DNA of 64,000 nucleotides from Nostoc sphaeroides (GTDB taxonomy: Bacteria > Cyanobacteriota > Cyanobacteriia > Cyanobacteriales > Nostocaceae). Below, one piece after another: positions 9,823 through 18,987 of the stretch (position 1 is the first letter of the stretch; every line of letters starts with the position of its first letter). The notes under the pieces are model-generated. The model was not told the DNA's origin. It saw nothing but the letters and a program-made list of their open reading frames with translations, and did not search any database. The stretch lies in NCBI RefSeq assembly GCF_003443655.1, contig NZ_CP031941.1, positions 57,501 to 121,500 of the forward strand, read 5' to 3'. The translations under genes and the position numbers were made by a program.

Positions 9823-10158
9823 ATGACTAATCAAAATCAAGAAAATCAAATTAATCAACCAGTAAGTGAGGATACACATTTGCGCCAAGAACCCAACGTC
9901 AATGAAAGAAACTTAACAGCAAATCCAGGAGATAGAATTGCTGATGAGTCTCAATCTGTTGAAGAAAAGGCTAAACAGGTAGCTGTAGATGATGTACCAG
10001 ATATTACAGGTGACAAAATCACAGTCCCGACTTACTTCGTTGTAGATGAACCCGATGGCACAAAGAAAGCACTCCACCACGTTAAAGATGCCGAAGAGAT
10101 TTCTGACATGATTCGGGAAGCACGAGTTGACGAAAATGGAAATCGAATTTGGTGGTAG
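9823..10158 (+). CDS. Conserved hypothetical acidic protein
   Basis: This 111-residue protein starts at ATG 9823 (MTNQNQENQINQPVSED). An upstream in-frame extension to 9724 looks unlike coding sequence. The N-terminal half is polar, Gln/Asn/Glu-rich and probably disordered. The C-terminal half has a compact pattern, ITVPTYFVVDEPDG, then DAEEISDMIREARVDENG, ending IWW. There is no signal peptide or membrane segment. No function is recognised. Confidence 0.65.
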   Translation: MTNQNQENQINQPVSEDTHLRQEPNVNERNLTANPGDRIADESQSVEEKAKQVAVDDVPDITGDKITVPTYFVVDEPDGTKKALHHVKDAEEISDMIREARVDENGNRIWW

Positions 10159-10769
10159 CCCTTCACTAAAGAGACACGGGGACACAGAGATAGGGAGAGT
10201 TGTTCTTTGCGTCCCCGTATCTGTTTTCTTTGATCAAGCTAGTCTATACGTAATTTAAAAAATCTTCTGTGTAGGCATAAATAAATTAACGCTACTTCTA
10301 TACTGCCAGCATCACGCAAAATTTTGCTAACCAAATTAGGTATACACTCAGCAGTGAATCCAAAATCATGCTTTCGGGGCCCAAAGGCTGCGACAGCGAA
10401 TAAAATTTCCTGTTTACCCAAAAGGCGATCGCAATACAACAATGCAGCATCGGCGGTGGAAGGCTATGAGTTAAATCTGCCGGTATTTACGCAGGGACGA
10501 TTACTAAAACTTCAAAGTATTTTCATTATAAATATTTTTTAGCGCTCAAAGATTAAAATTTGTAACAAGTAGTCATTTACACCTTTGACATCAGAGAATA
10601 TACCTTCAATAATGTTATTACATAAAAAAATTGATCGTGATATAGAATTTTTATTTGATTTTTGCCAAAATTACTGAGAGCAAAACCCAATCCGGCTAGC
10701 TCTCAGTCAGCTTTGCTGTTAAAAATCAAATGGAATTGCTATATAATCTGACATTAATAGGGTTGCATT
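10159..10769. other. Gene-poor interval
   Basis: Just after the preceding gene, GGGGACAC (10166-10176) and GTCCCCGT (10211-10220) could pair as a weak terminator. A 67-codon minus-strand frame at 10239-10442 (MLYCDRLLGKQEIL) could be a small gene or remnant, but it overlaps an equally open plus-strand frame and has no recognisable motif. The remainder is AT-rich with no structure I can support. Confidence 0.4.
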
Positions 10770-11075
10770 ATGCTTTTCTCGAATTCCAAAACCAGTTTAA
10801 AAAATCCCAAAAGAAATAAGAAAATAAGCAGAACTTTTTGGACACCTACTAAAATTGTGCTGCTCAGTGGACATTTAATCGTTCTACCTATTTGTACATT
10901 GATAATTTTATCCTTCTTATTGCCTTTATTCACTGCTAGCTTATCCGCTTCCATTGGAACGTCGCACCACTCTACATCGATTCCTTGGATAGATGATGCA
11001 TCTGAATGTGAACATACTGGCAGAAACTGGCGCGATCGCAAGTGTTGGGATAATCAACACGATCCCACCTTCTGA
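10770..11075 (+). CDS. Small membrane protein, hypothetical
   Basis: This 101-residue protein has a basic N-terminus (NPKRNKKISR), one long hydrophobic segment at about residues 29-57 and a short polar C-terminus, DDASECEHTGRNWRDRKCWDNQHDP. The paired cysteines and the C-terminal pattern look like those of short cyanobacterial proteins with an exported tail. A signal anchor with the C-terminus outside is likely from the positive-inside rule. No function is recognised. Confidence 0.6.
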   Translation: MLFSNSKTSLKNPKRNKKISRTFWTPTKIVLLSGHLIVLPICTLIILSFLLPLFTASLSASIGTSHHSTSIPWIDDASECEHTGRNWRDRKCWDNQHDPTF

Positions 11076-11193
11076 ATGGACATTGCATTAAAAGGTATGC
11101 AAATCATCAAAATAATTGCTTAAGAAAGACAAAACAGGTTAACAGCCTTGGAATTAGATCAAAATGGATATGTAGCCTGTTGTTTGTCCAACC

Positions 11194-12558
11194 TTGAATC
11201 AACCTAACTTCGTGCGAAATCTGCAAGAAACTCATTTAAATCGTGCCCGCGCCAGTCTCAGACAAGCGCTGTCTTGGTATGGATATCTTCGTAAGTCAGG
11301 ACAGCTTTCATCCAACCCAGAATTGGCAGGTTTGTTGAAACCAGAATTGGAAGCTTTGAACTCCACACTCAACAAACTGGATTCTAACGTCATTAGAATT
11401 GCTGCCTTTGGTTTGGTGAGTCGTGGTAAGTCAGCAGTTTTGAATGCCTTACTAGGAGAGAAGATTTTGCAAACTGGGCCCCTGAACGGTGTCACTCAAT
11501 GGCCCCGTTCCGTTCGTTGGCAGCCCGGTGGTAAGGTACTAGTAGAGTTAATTGATACTCCCGGATTAGATGAAATTGAGGGTGAGTTACGGGCAGACAT
11601 GGCGCGAGGAGTAGTACATCAGGCTGATTTGATTTTGTTTGTTGTGTCTGGTGATATCACACGCACTGAGTATCAAGCACTGCTAGAATTGCGGCGATCG
11701 CAAAAACCCCTGATTTTAGTATTTAACAAAATAGACCTTTACCCAGATACAGACCAGGGAGCGATTTACCAAAATTTGCAACAACTCGGTGCCGGGCATC
11801 CTCAAGCGAAACCTTTACTACCAGATGAAATTGTCATGGTGGCGGCGGAACCAGCAGCAATGGAAGTGCGGGTTGAGTGGCCTGATGGGCGTGTCAGTTA
11901 CGAATGGGAGACACCACCACCGCAAGTAGACGAACTCAAAGAAACAATTCTGAATATTCTCAATCGGGAAGGGCGATCGCTTTTGGCTTTAAATGCACTC
12001 ATCCAAGCACGAGATGCAGAAGCCGCGATCGCTCAAAAAACCATCGAATTACGCGAACAAGAAGCTGAAAATATCATTTGGCAATTTACCAAATACAAAG
12101 CTTTGGCAGTAATGCTCAATCCCATTGCTTTTTTAGATATCCTTGGCGGAACTGTTGCTGATTTGGCTTTAATACGCGCCCTAGCTAGATTGTATGGTTT
12201 GCCGATGACTAGCTACGAAGCCGGGAAAATTTTAAAAACGATTTTATTTAGTTCTGGTGGCTTGCTACTGGGAGAATTAGGTAGCAGTTTGCTTTTGGGT
12301 TTGGGTAAAAGTACGGCAGCAATAACCAGTGGTGACAATCCCAGCAATATTACTGCCTTTGCTAGCAGTGCGATCGCTCAAGGTGGTATCGCCGGTTATG
12401 GCGCATACTCCGTCGGCAAAGCCGCCCAAGTCTATCTCGAAAAAGGCTGCACTTGGGGACAGTTGGGCGCTAGCAGCGTCATTCAAGAAATTCTCTCTCA
12501 AGTTGACCAAAATACAATTCTGTATCGCTTGCGACAAGAGTTAGGCATAAAATATTGA
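11194..12558 (+). CDS. Dynamin-like/Era-like GTPase with C-terminal membrane domain (DUF697-type)
   Basis: This is a 454-residue GTP-binding protein. The G1 loop is unusual, GLVSRGKSAVLNAL (residues about 73-86). G3 is DTPG (in ELIDTPGLDEIEG), G4 is NKID, and the G5 region follows. The C-terminal half has two hydrophobic helical hairpins (IAFLDILGGTVADLALI and ILFSSGGLLLGELGSSLLLG) typical of the DUF697/YcjF-like membrane-associated part. It is probably a membrane-binding GTPase, function unknown. The only start is TTG at 11194, just after an in-frame stop at 11173, and no good ribosome binding site precedes it. Confidence 0.85.
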   Translation: MNQPNFVRNLQETHLNRARASLRQALSWYGYLRKSGQLSSNPELAGLLKPELEALNSTLNKLDSNVIRIAAFGLVSRGKSAVLNALLGEKILQTGPLNGVTQWPRSVRWQPGGKVLVELIDTPGLDEIEGELRADMARGVVHQADLILFVVSGDITRTEYQALLELRRSQKPLILVFNKIDLYPDTDQGAIYQNLQQLGAGHPQAKPLLPDEIVMVAAEPAAMEVRVEWPDGRVSYEWETPPPQVDELKETILNILNREGRSLLALNALIQARDAEAAIAQKTIELREQEAENIIWQFTKYKALAVMLNPIAFLDILGGTVADLALIRALARLYGLPMTSYEAGKILKTILFSSGGLLLGELGSSLLLGLGKSTAAITSGDNPSNITAFASSAIAQGGIAGYGAYSVGKAAQVYLEKGCTWGQLGASSVIQEILSQVDQNTILYRLRQELGIKY

Positions 12559-12741
12559 GAATAAATAAAAATTGTTAAGCATTTGTTACCGATTATAAGT
12601 GTTTATCAACTTCTATCAAACTCTTCTGACAATTGACTGACATTCCGAATTTGGGATGCAAGACTGAGAACATGACCATCACTAGCAGTGACTCCACCTA
12701 GTGCAATTCCCTTAGCTTTGTAAATTAAAGGTAAAAGTATC

Positions 12742-12999
12742 ATGACAACTACCCTAAACTCATTTGATGCTGGGGCAACAAATCTTGAAGAAGCCATTAT
12801 TGAAGCCATTACTGAAGCCCGTAAAACTTGTGAGCTAGATGGTAGTGATTCTGCTGGTTGTGCCGTAGCCTGGGACATTGTAGAAGAATTACAAGCTGAA
12901 AAATCCGATCAACAGCAAGCAAAATCAAAGAAAACCTCTTTGGAAAATTACTGCGATCGCCATCCTGAATCCGTAGAATGTCTAATCTACGACGTTTAA
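12742..12999 (+). CDS. CP12 domain protein
   Basis: CP12 is a small, intrinsically disordered, redox-switched protein that locks glyceraldehyde-3-phosphate dehydrogenase and phosphoribulokinase into an inactive complex in the dark. At 85 residues it has the N-terminal cysteine pair (TCELDGSDSAGC), the core AWDIVEELQAE and the C-terminal cysteine pair (YCDRHPESVEC) ending IYDV. It is more diverged from the canonical sequence than the second copy at 54662-54907 (AVAWDIVEELQAE against AAAWDAVEELQAE, and a longer linker). AAAGG lies 10 nt before the ATG. Its 3' end overlaps tlyA by 4 bp in a convergent arrangement. Confidence 0.93.
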   Translation: MTTTLNSFDAGATNLEEAIIEAITEARKTCELDGSDSAGCAVAWDIVEELQAEKSDQQQAKSKKTSLENYCDRHPESVECLIYDV

Positions 13000-13814
13000 C
13001 TCTTCCGTAAATCAGTTGTTGCTGATTGCGTTATTTGCTTAATTCCTTCTAAATCAGGTGGTGGCGTTTCACTTACCATTCCCAACCACAAAAGATATTC
13101 AATATTCCCAGCAGGGCCAGTGATCGGCGACCAAGTTAAGCCTTTGTATTTCCATCCTAATTCGTGGGCTGTTTGCAACACCTGGAAAATGGCATCAGCT
13201 TGGTCGTTTGGATCGCGCACAACACCTTTTTTACCCACACGGGATCTACCGACTTCAAACTGTGGCTTGACTAACAACACAGCTTCACGGTTAGCTTGAG
13301 TTAGTTGCCACAAAGCAGGCAGAATCTTCGTTAAAGAAATAAACGATACATCGACCACCGCCAAATCAGGAATTTGGTCATTTTCGCCATATAACTCATC
13401 TGGTCGTAGTTGCCGTAAATTGGTGCGTTCCCGTAAAATCACCCGCGAATCATTTCGCAAGCGCCAGTCAACTTGTCCGTAACCGACATCAATACCGTAA
13501 ACTTTTTTTGCTCCAGCTTGTAAGAGACAATCAGTAAAACCACCAGTAGAAATCCCACCATCTAAACAAATGCGCTCTGCTACGGGAATGGCAAATACTG
13601 ACAAAGCTTTGGAGAGTTTTTCACCGCCTCTAGAAACAAAAGGCGATCGCTCTTTAATATTTATTTGAGCAGTAATATCAACTTCAGTACCAGGTTTATC
13701 AATTAACTGCTGATTAACAGTAACTTCCCCCGCCTGAATTAGCCGTTGTGCTAAGGCGCGAGAAGAACATAAATTTAGCTCTACTAATAGTGTATCGAGT
13801 CGCTGTTTAGCCAA
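12996..13814 (-). CDS. tlyA: TlyA family RNA methyltransferase
   Basis: This 272-residue protein combines an N-terminal S4 RNA-binding domain (LDTLLVELNLCSSRALAQRL, about residues 5-60) with an FtsJ-like SAM methyltransferase domain. The SAM-binding motif is CLDGGISTGGFTDCLL near residue 83. Family members are called hemolysin A/TlyA and methylate 2'-O positions in rRNA in some bacteria; the target here is inferred. It follows the DUF29 gene directly (stop of one next to start of the other), so the two are likely cotranscribed. Confidence 0.92.
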   Translation of the reverse strand: MAKQRLDTLLVELNLCSSRALAQRLIQAGEVTVNQQLIDKPGTEVDITAQINIKERSPFVSRGGEKLSKALSVFAIPVAERICLDGGISTGGFTDCLLQAGAKKVYGIDVGYGQVDWRLRNDSRVILRERTNLRQLRPDELYGENDQIPDLAVVDVSFISLTKILPALWQLTQANREAVLLVKPQFEVGRSRVGKKGVVRDPNDQADAIFQVLQTAHELGWKYKGLTWSPITGPAGNIEYLLWLGMVSETPPPDLEGIKQITQSATTDLRKS

Positions 13815-14249
13815 TTAATTAGATTCTCCTGGTAAGATTAAAGCCAAAGCACGATTGATAATTTCTTGGCGGTTAACCAGCTTTTCTAATTCTTGGACTT
13901 CATAACGACCTTCTTCTACTTCTAAGGAAGCTTCATCAATGGCATTTAAATAGGCTTCTGCTAAGATTTCTAACAATTCTTCTGCCGTGAGATAATAACC
14001 TCCATCTTTGCGCTGCTTATTTTCTCGTTGAATTTCCCGAACCGAATTCCGAATTGATACTTCCCAAGAGCAAGTCGTGCGATTTTCAGCTTGTTGCTTA
14101 ATCAGATGCAACAGCAAAATCACTGCATAGCTACGAATTGTCTTAATTATGTCATTTCGGCTCATTTCTGTTAATTCTTCAACTATAATCAATGCTCCTT
14201 GAACATCGCCTTTAACAAGTAAGTCTTTCAGAGTTAATAATTCTTCCAT
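13815..14249 (-). CDS. DUF29 family protein
   Basis: This 144-residue protein starts at ATG 14249 (MEELLTLKDLLVKGD); an upstream in-frame start at 14273 adds eight residues. It is helical and acidic with the DUF29 pattern: SWEVSIRNSVREIQRE in the middle, LTAEELLEILAEAYLNAIDEA, and a basic/hydrophobic C-terminus. DUF29 proteins are abundant in filamentous cyanobacteria and have no assigned function. It abuts tlyA. Confidence 0.75.
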   Translation of the reverse strand: MEELLTLKDLLVKGDVQGALIIVEELTEMSRNDIIKTIRSYAVILLLHLIKQQAENRTTCSWEVSIRNSVREIQRENKQRKDGGYYLTAEELLEILAEAYLNAIDEASLEVEEGRYEVQELEKLVNRQEIINRALALILPGESN

Positions 14250-14273
14250 AATCAGCGCCTCAAAGCTCGGCAA

Positions 14274-14602
14274 CTTCTATTGTGGCTTATAGTGGTTATA
14301 GTTCACTCTAGTAATTCCTAGCGGTAATTCAATGAATTACCGCTACTGACAAAGTATTTTGCGTAGCCACAGAAGACAAGAGACTGCCGCAACCTCAAAA
14401 CGTCGTCAACAAGAGCTGCCTTCTCTTAATAAGCCGATATTTTCATTTTGGACGTTTAGGCATAATTACAGTTGAATAGTTTGAAGTTTCGATCTACAAA
14501 ATTGCATAGACACTCACGAGTCAGGGAAAATAACTCAACTTTTCCGTAAACAAACCTCTGATACGAGTAGTTATTACAGATACTAAAAACTTCAACTTTA
14601 TT
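14274..14602. other. Intergenic, no gene
   Basis: This is the divergent region between the DUF29 gene and the secreted-protein gene. I see a short inverted pair TAGCGGTAATTC / GAATTACCGCTA around 14317-14344 and nothing else that can be supported. Confidence 0.5.
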
Positions 14603-15025
14603 ATGAAACATCTCTTAATCGCTAGTTTCTCAACCCTACTTTTTACCGCCGGAGCTTATGTTTTACCAGCTCCCTCAATGGCACAGTTTGCAAATGTCAA
14701 ACAGCATTTGAATTCTCTGAGTACAAGCCGTATAGCTTTTGCTAGAGGAAAAAGTAGTACCACAATTGAAAATGCCGAAAATAACATCTATATATTAAGA
14801 GCTAAAGCTGGACAAACATTGACTTTAAAAGTTAATAGTTTAGGCGCTCGTGCCAGTGTTACTCTCTATGGTGTTAATGGTAAACCTTTGAGTCCAGTTT
14901 TCGCGGGTGCTGACGGTGAAGGTAAAACTTTTCGCCTGCGTCTTGCTAACACAGGTGATTACTATATTGTAGGCGGTTCTGGGCCGAGTAATCATTTATA
15001 CGATTTTACAGTTTCCATTAAATAA
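14603..15025 (+). CDS. Secreted protein with PPC-like beta domain
   Basis: This 140-residue protein has a clear signal peptide: MKHLLIASFSTLLFTAGAYV, with cleavage probably after APSMA near residue 27. The mature part, with NNIYILRAKAGQTLTLKV, ASVTLYGVNGKPLSPVF and LRLANTGDYYIVGGSGPSNH, has the strand and motif order of the bacterial pre-peptidase C-terminal (PPC) or related beta-sandwich domains. It is probably periplasmic or extracellular. No catalytic domain is attached. It is a single-gene unit; the mature protein is basic. Confidence 0.75.
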   Translation: MKHLLIASFSTLLFTAGAYVLPAPSMAQFANVKQHLNSLSTSRIAFARGKSSTTIENAENNIYILRAKAGQTLTLKVNSLGARASVTLYGVNGKPLSPVFAGADGEGKTFRLRLANTGDYYIVGGSGPSNHLYDFTVSIK

Positions 15026-15144
15026 CAACATTACGAAGCTTTTGGGCATAGAAGAGTGCAGATCGTCAGTAGTTAAAACGATTTGCCTCTTTTATTATTT
15101 GGGAATGCACGACATAAAGATAATTAAGATACAGCAAAATCCGT

Positions 15145-15459
15145 CTATTGCCGTAGTTCAGCCGGATGGAAACCCAAGACAATATCTTCGCGTAAGATAC
15201 CCGCTTCTAATAATGCCTCTGCTACTGGCTGGGAAGTACCATCATATTGAATCCACACTTTATCATTAATGATATCTACATGCACCACCGAACCATGTAC
15301 GCGGCGCACTCCATCCCAACCGATATGTAACACTTCGTAGTGGTTTCGCTCCGAGTCAATAACTGGTTCTGTCTCTATTTGACCGTTAGCAGGCTTGTGA
15401 CTAGCATAATCAAATATCAACTGACGAATAATTTCACGATACCGAGCTAGTTTATCCAT
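15145..15459 (-). CDS. xisI: XisI family protein
   Basis: This 104-residue XisI paralog has the core DSERNHYEVLHIGWDGVRRVHG and the C-terminal GILREDIVLGFHPAELR. It overlaps the repaired end of xisH by 13 nt (the xisH stop lies inside ATGGATAAACTAG), the standard arrangement of these pairs. The family is named for heterocyst fdxN-element excision, but no DNA element or recombinase is seen here. Confidence 0.92.
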   Translation of the reverse strand: MDKLARYREIIRQLIFDYASHKPANGQIETEPVIDSERNHYEVLHIGWDGVRRVHGSVVHVDIINDKVWIQYDGTSQPVAEALLEAGILREDIVLGFHPAELRQ

Positions 15460-15867
15460 CTGATAATCCTTTCTAGTTGCTCCTCAAAGACAATTAGGTT
15501 TATTCCTATGCTATTAAGAATTAGGCTGACCAAAGCGTTCGGAAAATATACCTTCATAGACTCGCTTGGGAACTGCTAAATAAAGTTGGCGTTTTGGTTG
15601 TAGTTCTTTTAGCACACTGCGATAAGCTTCATACTTTCCTACAGCTTCCTGGAGATCACTTACAGGAGAAGGACTGAGAAAATTTTTGATTTCAACAGCT
15701 ATTTTTTGATTATCTCTCTCAGCAGCAATGGTAACTCTTTCTGCTCCAATATCTACGTAAAGTTCTCTACCTCTGTATGCGAGGTATAATGGATCGTTGG
15801 TTATTGTCCAACCATCTGCTATAAGTGCTTTAATGACTGCGGCATGATAGATATCTCTGGCTGGCAT
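15447..15867 (-). pseudogene. xisH: xisH with 3' frameshift
   Basis: The N-terminal 111 codons are intact XisH (ARDIYHAAVIKALIADGW, YVDIGAERVTIAAE, KIAVEIKNF, LYLAVPKRVYEGIFSERFGQ). This endonuclease-like fold has conserved D/E and EIK residues. In the annotated frame translation stops at 15514 after PNS. One base further, the other frame gives LILNSIGINLIVF, EEQLERIIRWIN and a stop at 15447, which is the normal XisH end. A single extra C in the GGTCAGCCTAATTC stretch explains it. Either a real frameshift or a sequencing error is possible. Confidence 0.8.
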
Positions 15868-16041
15868 TAATCGAAAGATAGCTCCAAAAACACAGCTTTA
15901 ATCTAGCAAAACTATTTTACCGAGGCGCGATGTTGCAATGTGGTGGCGAAAGCTTGGATAAAGCCCTTATAAAAAAGCGATCGCTCTTTCCCAACAAAGA
16001 CAAAAGTGCGATCGCTATATTTTATACTTGTTCTTGAATGA

Positions 16042-16551
16042 CTAAATATCCTGTTCGCTCAACTCGCGTGTGATGTGATCAAATGGTTCATCCACAAAAG
16101 CAGTATTAACTACACCTGCTGCTGCTACTTGTTCCTTAATCAGATCCTTGAGAATTTGGATACCGCGAACCGTAGGCCCAATAGGCACTCCTAAAGAATT
16201 GTAAGTTTCCCGTAGCCCTTGTAGCACACGCTCATCCAATACATTCGTATTCCCCGCAACCAGCGCATAGGTGGCGTAGCGCAAATAGTAGTCCATATCC
16301 CGCAGACAAGCTGCATAACGACGAGTTGTATAAGCATTTCCACCGGGGCGAATCAATTCTGGCAGTTCTTCAAATAACTTTAAACCAGCTTGCTTGACAA
16401 GTGCAGCTGCATTAGAGTTGATCGCCGCCGCCGCTTGGACTCGGACTGTACCACTGTCAAAGTAAGACTTCAGGCTATCGATCGCATTCCGGTCAAAATA
16501 CCGACCAGCTAAGTCATAATTCTTAATTAAACTTGTTACCGCATCGCGCAT
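16042..16551 (-). CDS. apcF: Allophycocyanin beta-18 subunit
   Basis: ApcF is a minor beta-type allophycocyanin subunit of the phycobilisome core, paired near the terminal emitter ApcE, and helps pass energy to photosystem II. I start at ATG 16551 (MRDAVTSLIKNYDLAGRYFD) with GGGAG 9-13 nt upstream, giving 169 residues, the normal length. The chromophore-binding cysteine is in RRYAACLRDMDYYLRYATYAL near residue 81. The divergence from the ApcB sequence, for example LFEELPELIRPGGNAYTTRR, supports beta-18. It is monocistronic and divergent from glnA. Confidence 0.93.
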   Translation of the reverse strand: MRDAVTSLIKNYDLAGRYFDRNAIDSLKSYFDSGTVRVQAAAAINSNAAALVKQAGLKLFEELPELIRPGGNAYTTRRYAACLRDMDYYLRYATYALVAGNTNVLDERVLQGLRETYNSLGVPIGPTVRGIQILKDLIKEQVAAAGVVNTAFVDEPFDHITRELSEQDI

Positions 16552-16770
16552 TCTTTTTTCTCCCAATCCTTGCTATTTATGCTTTGATATTTATTTGGCT
16601 GCACTTATCCACCAGTAAACTTTTGTGCTATTTAAATATAGATTTGGCACAAAAACAATTTATCCACTATCTAAGGATTTTATGCCAAAGTTGACCCCTG
16701 ATGTGATGAACTTTCCAGTTTTGTAGAGATGATCCCTGAAAGGTTAATATAACCTGTAATCCAGATATCT

Positions 16771-16813
16771 GTAGCACAAGCTACAAAATCTCCTAATGTC
16801 TAGTATTTAAGAT
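16771..16813 (+). promoter_or_regulatory. NtcA-activated promoter of glnA
   Basis: A perfect NtcA site GTA-N8-TAC (GTAGCACAAGCTAC, 16771-16784) is followed, after 23 nt, by a -10 TAAGAT (16808-16813). This is the class II NtcA architecture (site centred near -41.5 with a TAN3T box). NtcA with 2-oxoglutarate should activate glnA under nitrogen limitation. The remaining DNA between apcF and glnA shows no other clear site. Confidence 0.85.
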
Positions 16814-16909
16814 ATTTCTGGTGTGTCACGGCCTGATTGAGATCAGCAGGGTTAGGATGCAATGTAAGATTCTGGTTTACTTTAGGAAATTGGTAGAGAA
16901 GGAGTAACA

Positions 16910-18334
16910 ATGACAACACCCCAAGAACTCTTGAAGAGAATTCAAGATGAAAAAATTCAACTGATTGATCTCAAATTCATCGACACAGTAGGGACTTGGC
17001 AGCACCTCACACTGTACCAAAACCAAATCGATGAGACTGCGTTCACTGATGGCGTACCTTTTGATGGTTCCAGCATCCGGGGTTGGAAAGCGATCAATGA
17101 ATCTGACATGACGATGGTACTCGACCCCAACACTGCTTGGATCGACCCATTCATGGAAGTGCCAACACTAAGTATAATTTGTAGTATCAAAGAACCCCGC
17201 ACGGGTGAATGGTACAATCGTTGCCCACGCGTTATTGCCCAAAAAGCAGTAGATTACCTGGTTTCTACTGGTCTTGGTGACACAGCTTTCTTTGGCCCTG
17301 AAGCTGAGTTCTTTATCTTTGACAGTGCTAGATTTGCCCAAACCGCCAACGAAGGCTACTACTTCTTAGATTCTGAAGAAGGTGCTTGGAATTCCGGTAA
17401 AGCCGGTACAGAGAACAAACCCAACTTGGGTTACAAACCACGCTTCAAAGAAGGTTACTTCCCAGTCGCACCAACGGATTCTTTTCAAGATATCCGTACA
17501 GAGATGCTGTTGGTAATGGCAGAATTAGGTGTACCCATTGAAAAGCATCACCATGAAGTAGCTACTGGTGGTCAGTGCGAACTAGGTTTCAAGTTTGGCA
17601 AGTTGATCGAAGCGGCTGACTGGTTGATGATTTACAAATATGTCATCAAGAACGTTGCCAAAAAATACGGTAAAACCGTTACCTTCATGCCAAAACCGAT
17701 TTTTGGCGATAACGGTTCGGGAATGCACTGTCACCAGTCCATCTGGAGAGACGGCCAACCTCTGTTTGCAGGTGATAAGTATGCTGGTTTGAGCGACATG
17801 GCATTGTACTACATTGGTGGTCTTCTCAAACACGCACCAGCGCTGTTGGCAATTACCAACCCCAGCACAAACTCATACAAGCGCTTAGTACCTGGTTATG
17901 AAGCACCAGTGAACTTAGCTTACTCCCAAGGCAACCGTTCTGCTTCTATCCGTATTCCTTTATCTGGCACTAACCCCAAAGCCAAGCGTTTAGAATTCCG
18001 TTGTCCAGATGCTACTTCTAACCCCTACTTGGCATTTGCTGCAATGCTTTGTGCTGGTATCGATGGCATCAAGAACAAAATTCATCCTGGTGAACCCTTA
18101 GATAAGAATATCTATGAACTCTCTCCAGAAGAACTAGCAAAGGTTCCTTCAACTCCAGGTTCTTTAGAACTGGCGTTGCAAGCACTAGAAAAAGATCACG
18201 CCTTCTTGACAGAATCAGGCGTGTTCACGGAAGACTTTATCGAAAATTGGATTGACTACAAGCTAGGTAACGAAGTCAAGCAGTTGCAGCTGCGTCCTCA
18301 TCCCTACGAGTTTTACCTCTATTACGATGCTTAA
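16910..18334 (+). CDS. glnA: Glutamine synthetase, type I
   Basis: This enzyme makes glutamine from glutamate, ammonia and ATP and is the entry point of nitrogen, including N2-derived ammonia in heterocysts. At 474 residues it is type I (GSI). Signatures are visible: FDGSSIRGW near residue 50, the metal-ligand region [12 protein letters not shown] near 127, the ammonia/ATP region [18 protein letters not shown] near 260, and the C-terminal flap residues around [15 protein letters not shown]. The adenylylation-loop region is of the cyanobacterial kind, which is regulated by inactivating factors rather than adenylylation. AAGGAG lies 5-10 nt before the ATG. gifA lies convergently downstream. Confidence 0.98.
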   Translation: MTTPQELLKRIQDEKIQLIDLKFIDTVGTWQHLTLYQNQIDETAFTDGVPFDGSSIRGWKAINESDMTMVLDPNTAWIDPFMEVPTLSIICSIKEPRTGEWYNRCPRVIAQKAVDYLVSTGLGDTAFFGPEAEFFIFDSARFAQTANEGYYFLDSEEGAWNSGKAGTENKPNLGYKPRFKEGYFPVAPTDSFQDIRTEMLLVMAELGVPIEKHHHEVATGGQCELGFKFGKLIEAADWLMIYKYVIKNVAKKYGKTVTFMPKPIFGDNGSGMHCHQSIWRDGQPLFAGDKYAGLSDMALYYIGGLLKHAPALLAITNPSTNSYKRLVPGYEAPVNLAYSQGNRSASIRIPLSGTNPKAKRLEFRCPDATSNPYLAFAAMLCAGIDGIKNKIHPGEPLDKNIYELSPEELAKVPSTPGSLELALQALEKDHAFLTESGVFTEDFIENWIDYKLGNEVKQLQLRPHPYEFYLYYDA

Positions 18335-18371
18335 TTAAGTACCGTATCTATCTATCTAATATATAAGTTTA

Positions 18372-18402
18372 GCCACCCTAGAGTAGAGGGTGGCTTTTTT
18401 TC
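18372..18402 (+). terminator. glnA terminator
   Basis: The stem GCCACCCT / AGGGTGGC (18372-18379 and 18387-18394) is followed by eight T residues. It is a strong intrinsic terminator for glnA. Confidence 0.9.
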
Positions 18403-18457
18403 CAGAGTTGTGAGTTGAGACATTCACTTAAAAAATCAACCTTAAAACTCTTGAAAC

Positions 18458-18658
18458 TTAGCTCATAGAAGCATGGCTTGGCCCATAAATCATCCGAGTA
18501 TTAGCATCTACCTTCCCTTGAATTGGGTTCCAGTAGTGAGATGCTTCTTCAGGAAGACCAAGTTCTTGTGCAGCCCTCATCAACATTGATTGTTGGCGAT
18601 TCTTGACTTGCTGATGTTCACGCACCATTAACGCACGAGATTTATCTGCAATAGACAT
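18458..18658 (-). CDS. gifA: Glutamine synthetase inactivating factor IF7 (copy without operator)
   Basis: IF7 is a small basic protein that binds and inhibits type I glutamine synthetase when nitrogen is plentiful. From MSIADKSRALMVREHQQ the product is 66 residues, with the conserved helix KNRQQSMLMRAAQELGLPEE and the C-terminal YGPSHASMS. It differs from the second copy by one residue (Thr for Ser in DANTRMIYG). Unlike that copy, it has no ribosome binding site before the ATG and no GTA-N8-TAC operator upstream. The open frame continues to 18694 through unrelated sequence. It may be silent or expressed outside NtcA control. Confidence 0.85.
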   Translation of the reverse strand: MSIADKSRALMVREHQQVKNRQQSMLMRAAQELGLPEEASHYWNPIQGKVDANTRMIYGPSHASMS

Positions 18659-18987
18659 AACGTATGAAACAGCACGCATCCGGCAACAGCCCATGCAGTT
18701 CCAATAATCTAATATTCTTTAATAAAAGAATTAATATTTTTTCTAAGTATTAACATCTACCTTAAGAGCTAGTTTAAAACTACCTAAAAGCAAATATGCT
18801 GCTCATACAAAGTTATTTGCTTCGGTAAAGTCAACTTCCGCCTGGGCTTGGTTGAGATTGTTCTCAATAACTTAAACAATCTGATATTTGTGTGTTCAGT
18901 TCAGACACTTTGTCTTAGATGTTCCCATTGCCTAAATAATACTGATGCCTTTTGAGATCATTCCTGAAAGTTGAAAGGAAAAAACAC

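Larger units (their letters stand above)
18355..18663. repeat. Direct duplication, left copy (glnA terminator plus gifA)
   Basis: About 308 bp, from TATATAAGTTTAGCCACCCT to the gifA start codon, recurs nearly unchanged at 20157-20459. The copy stops at the gifA ATG: upstream of it (18664 on) the two sequences differ completely. The RTX-repeat gene lies between the copies. Confidence 0.9.
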
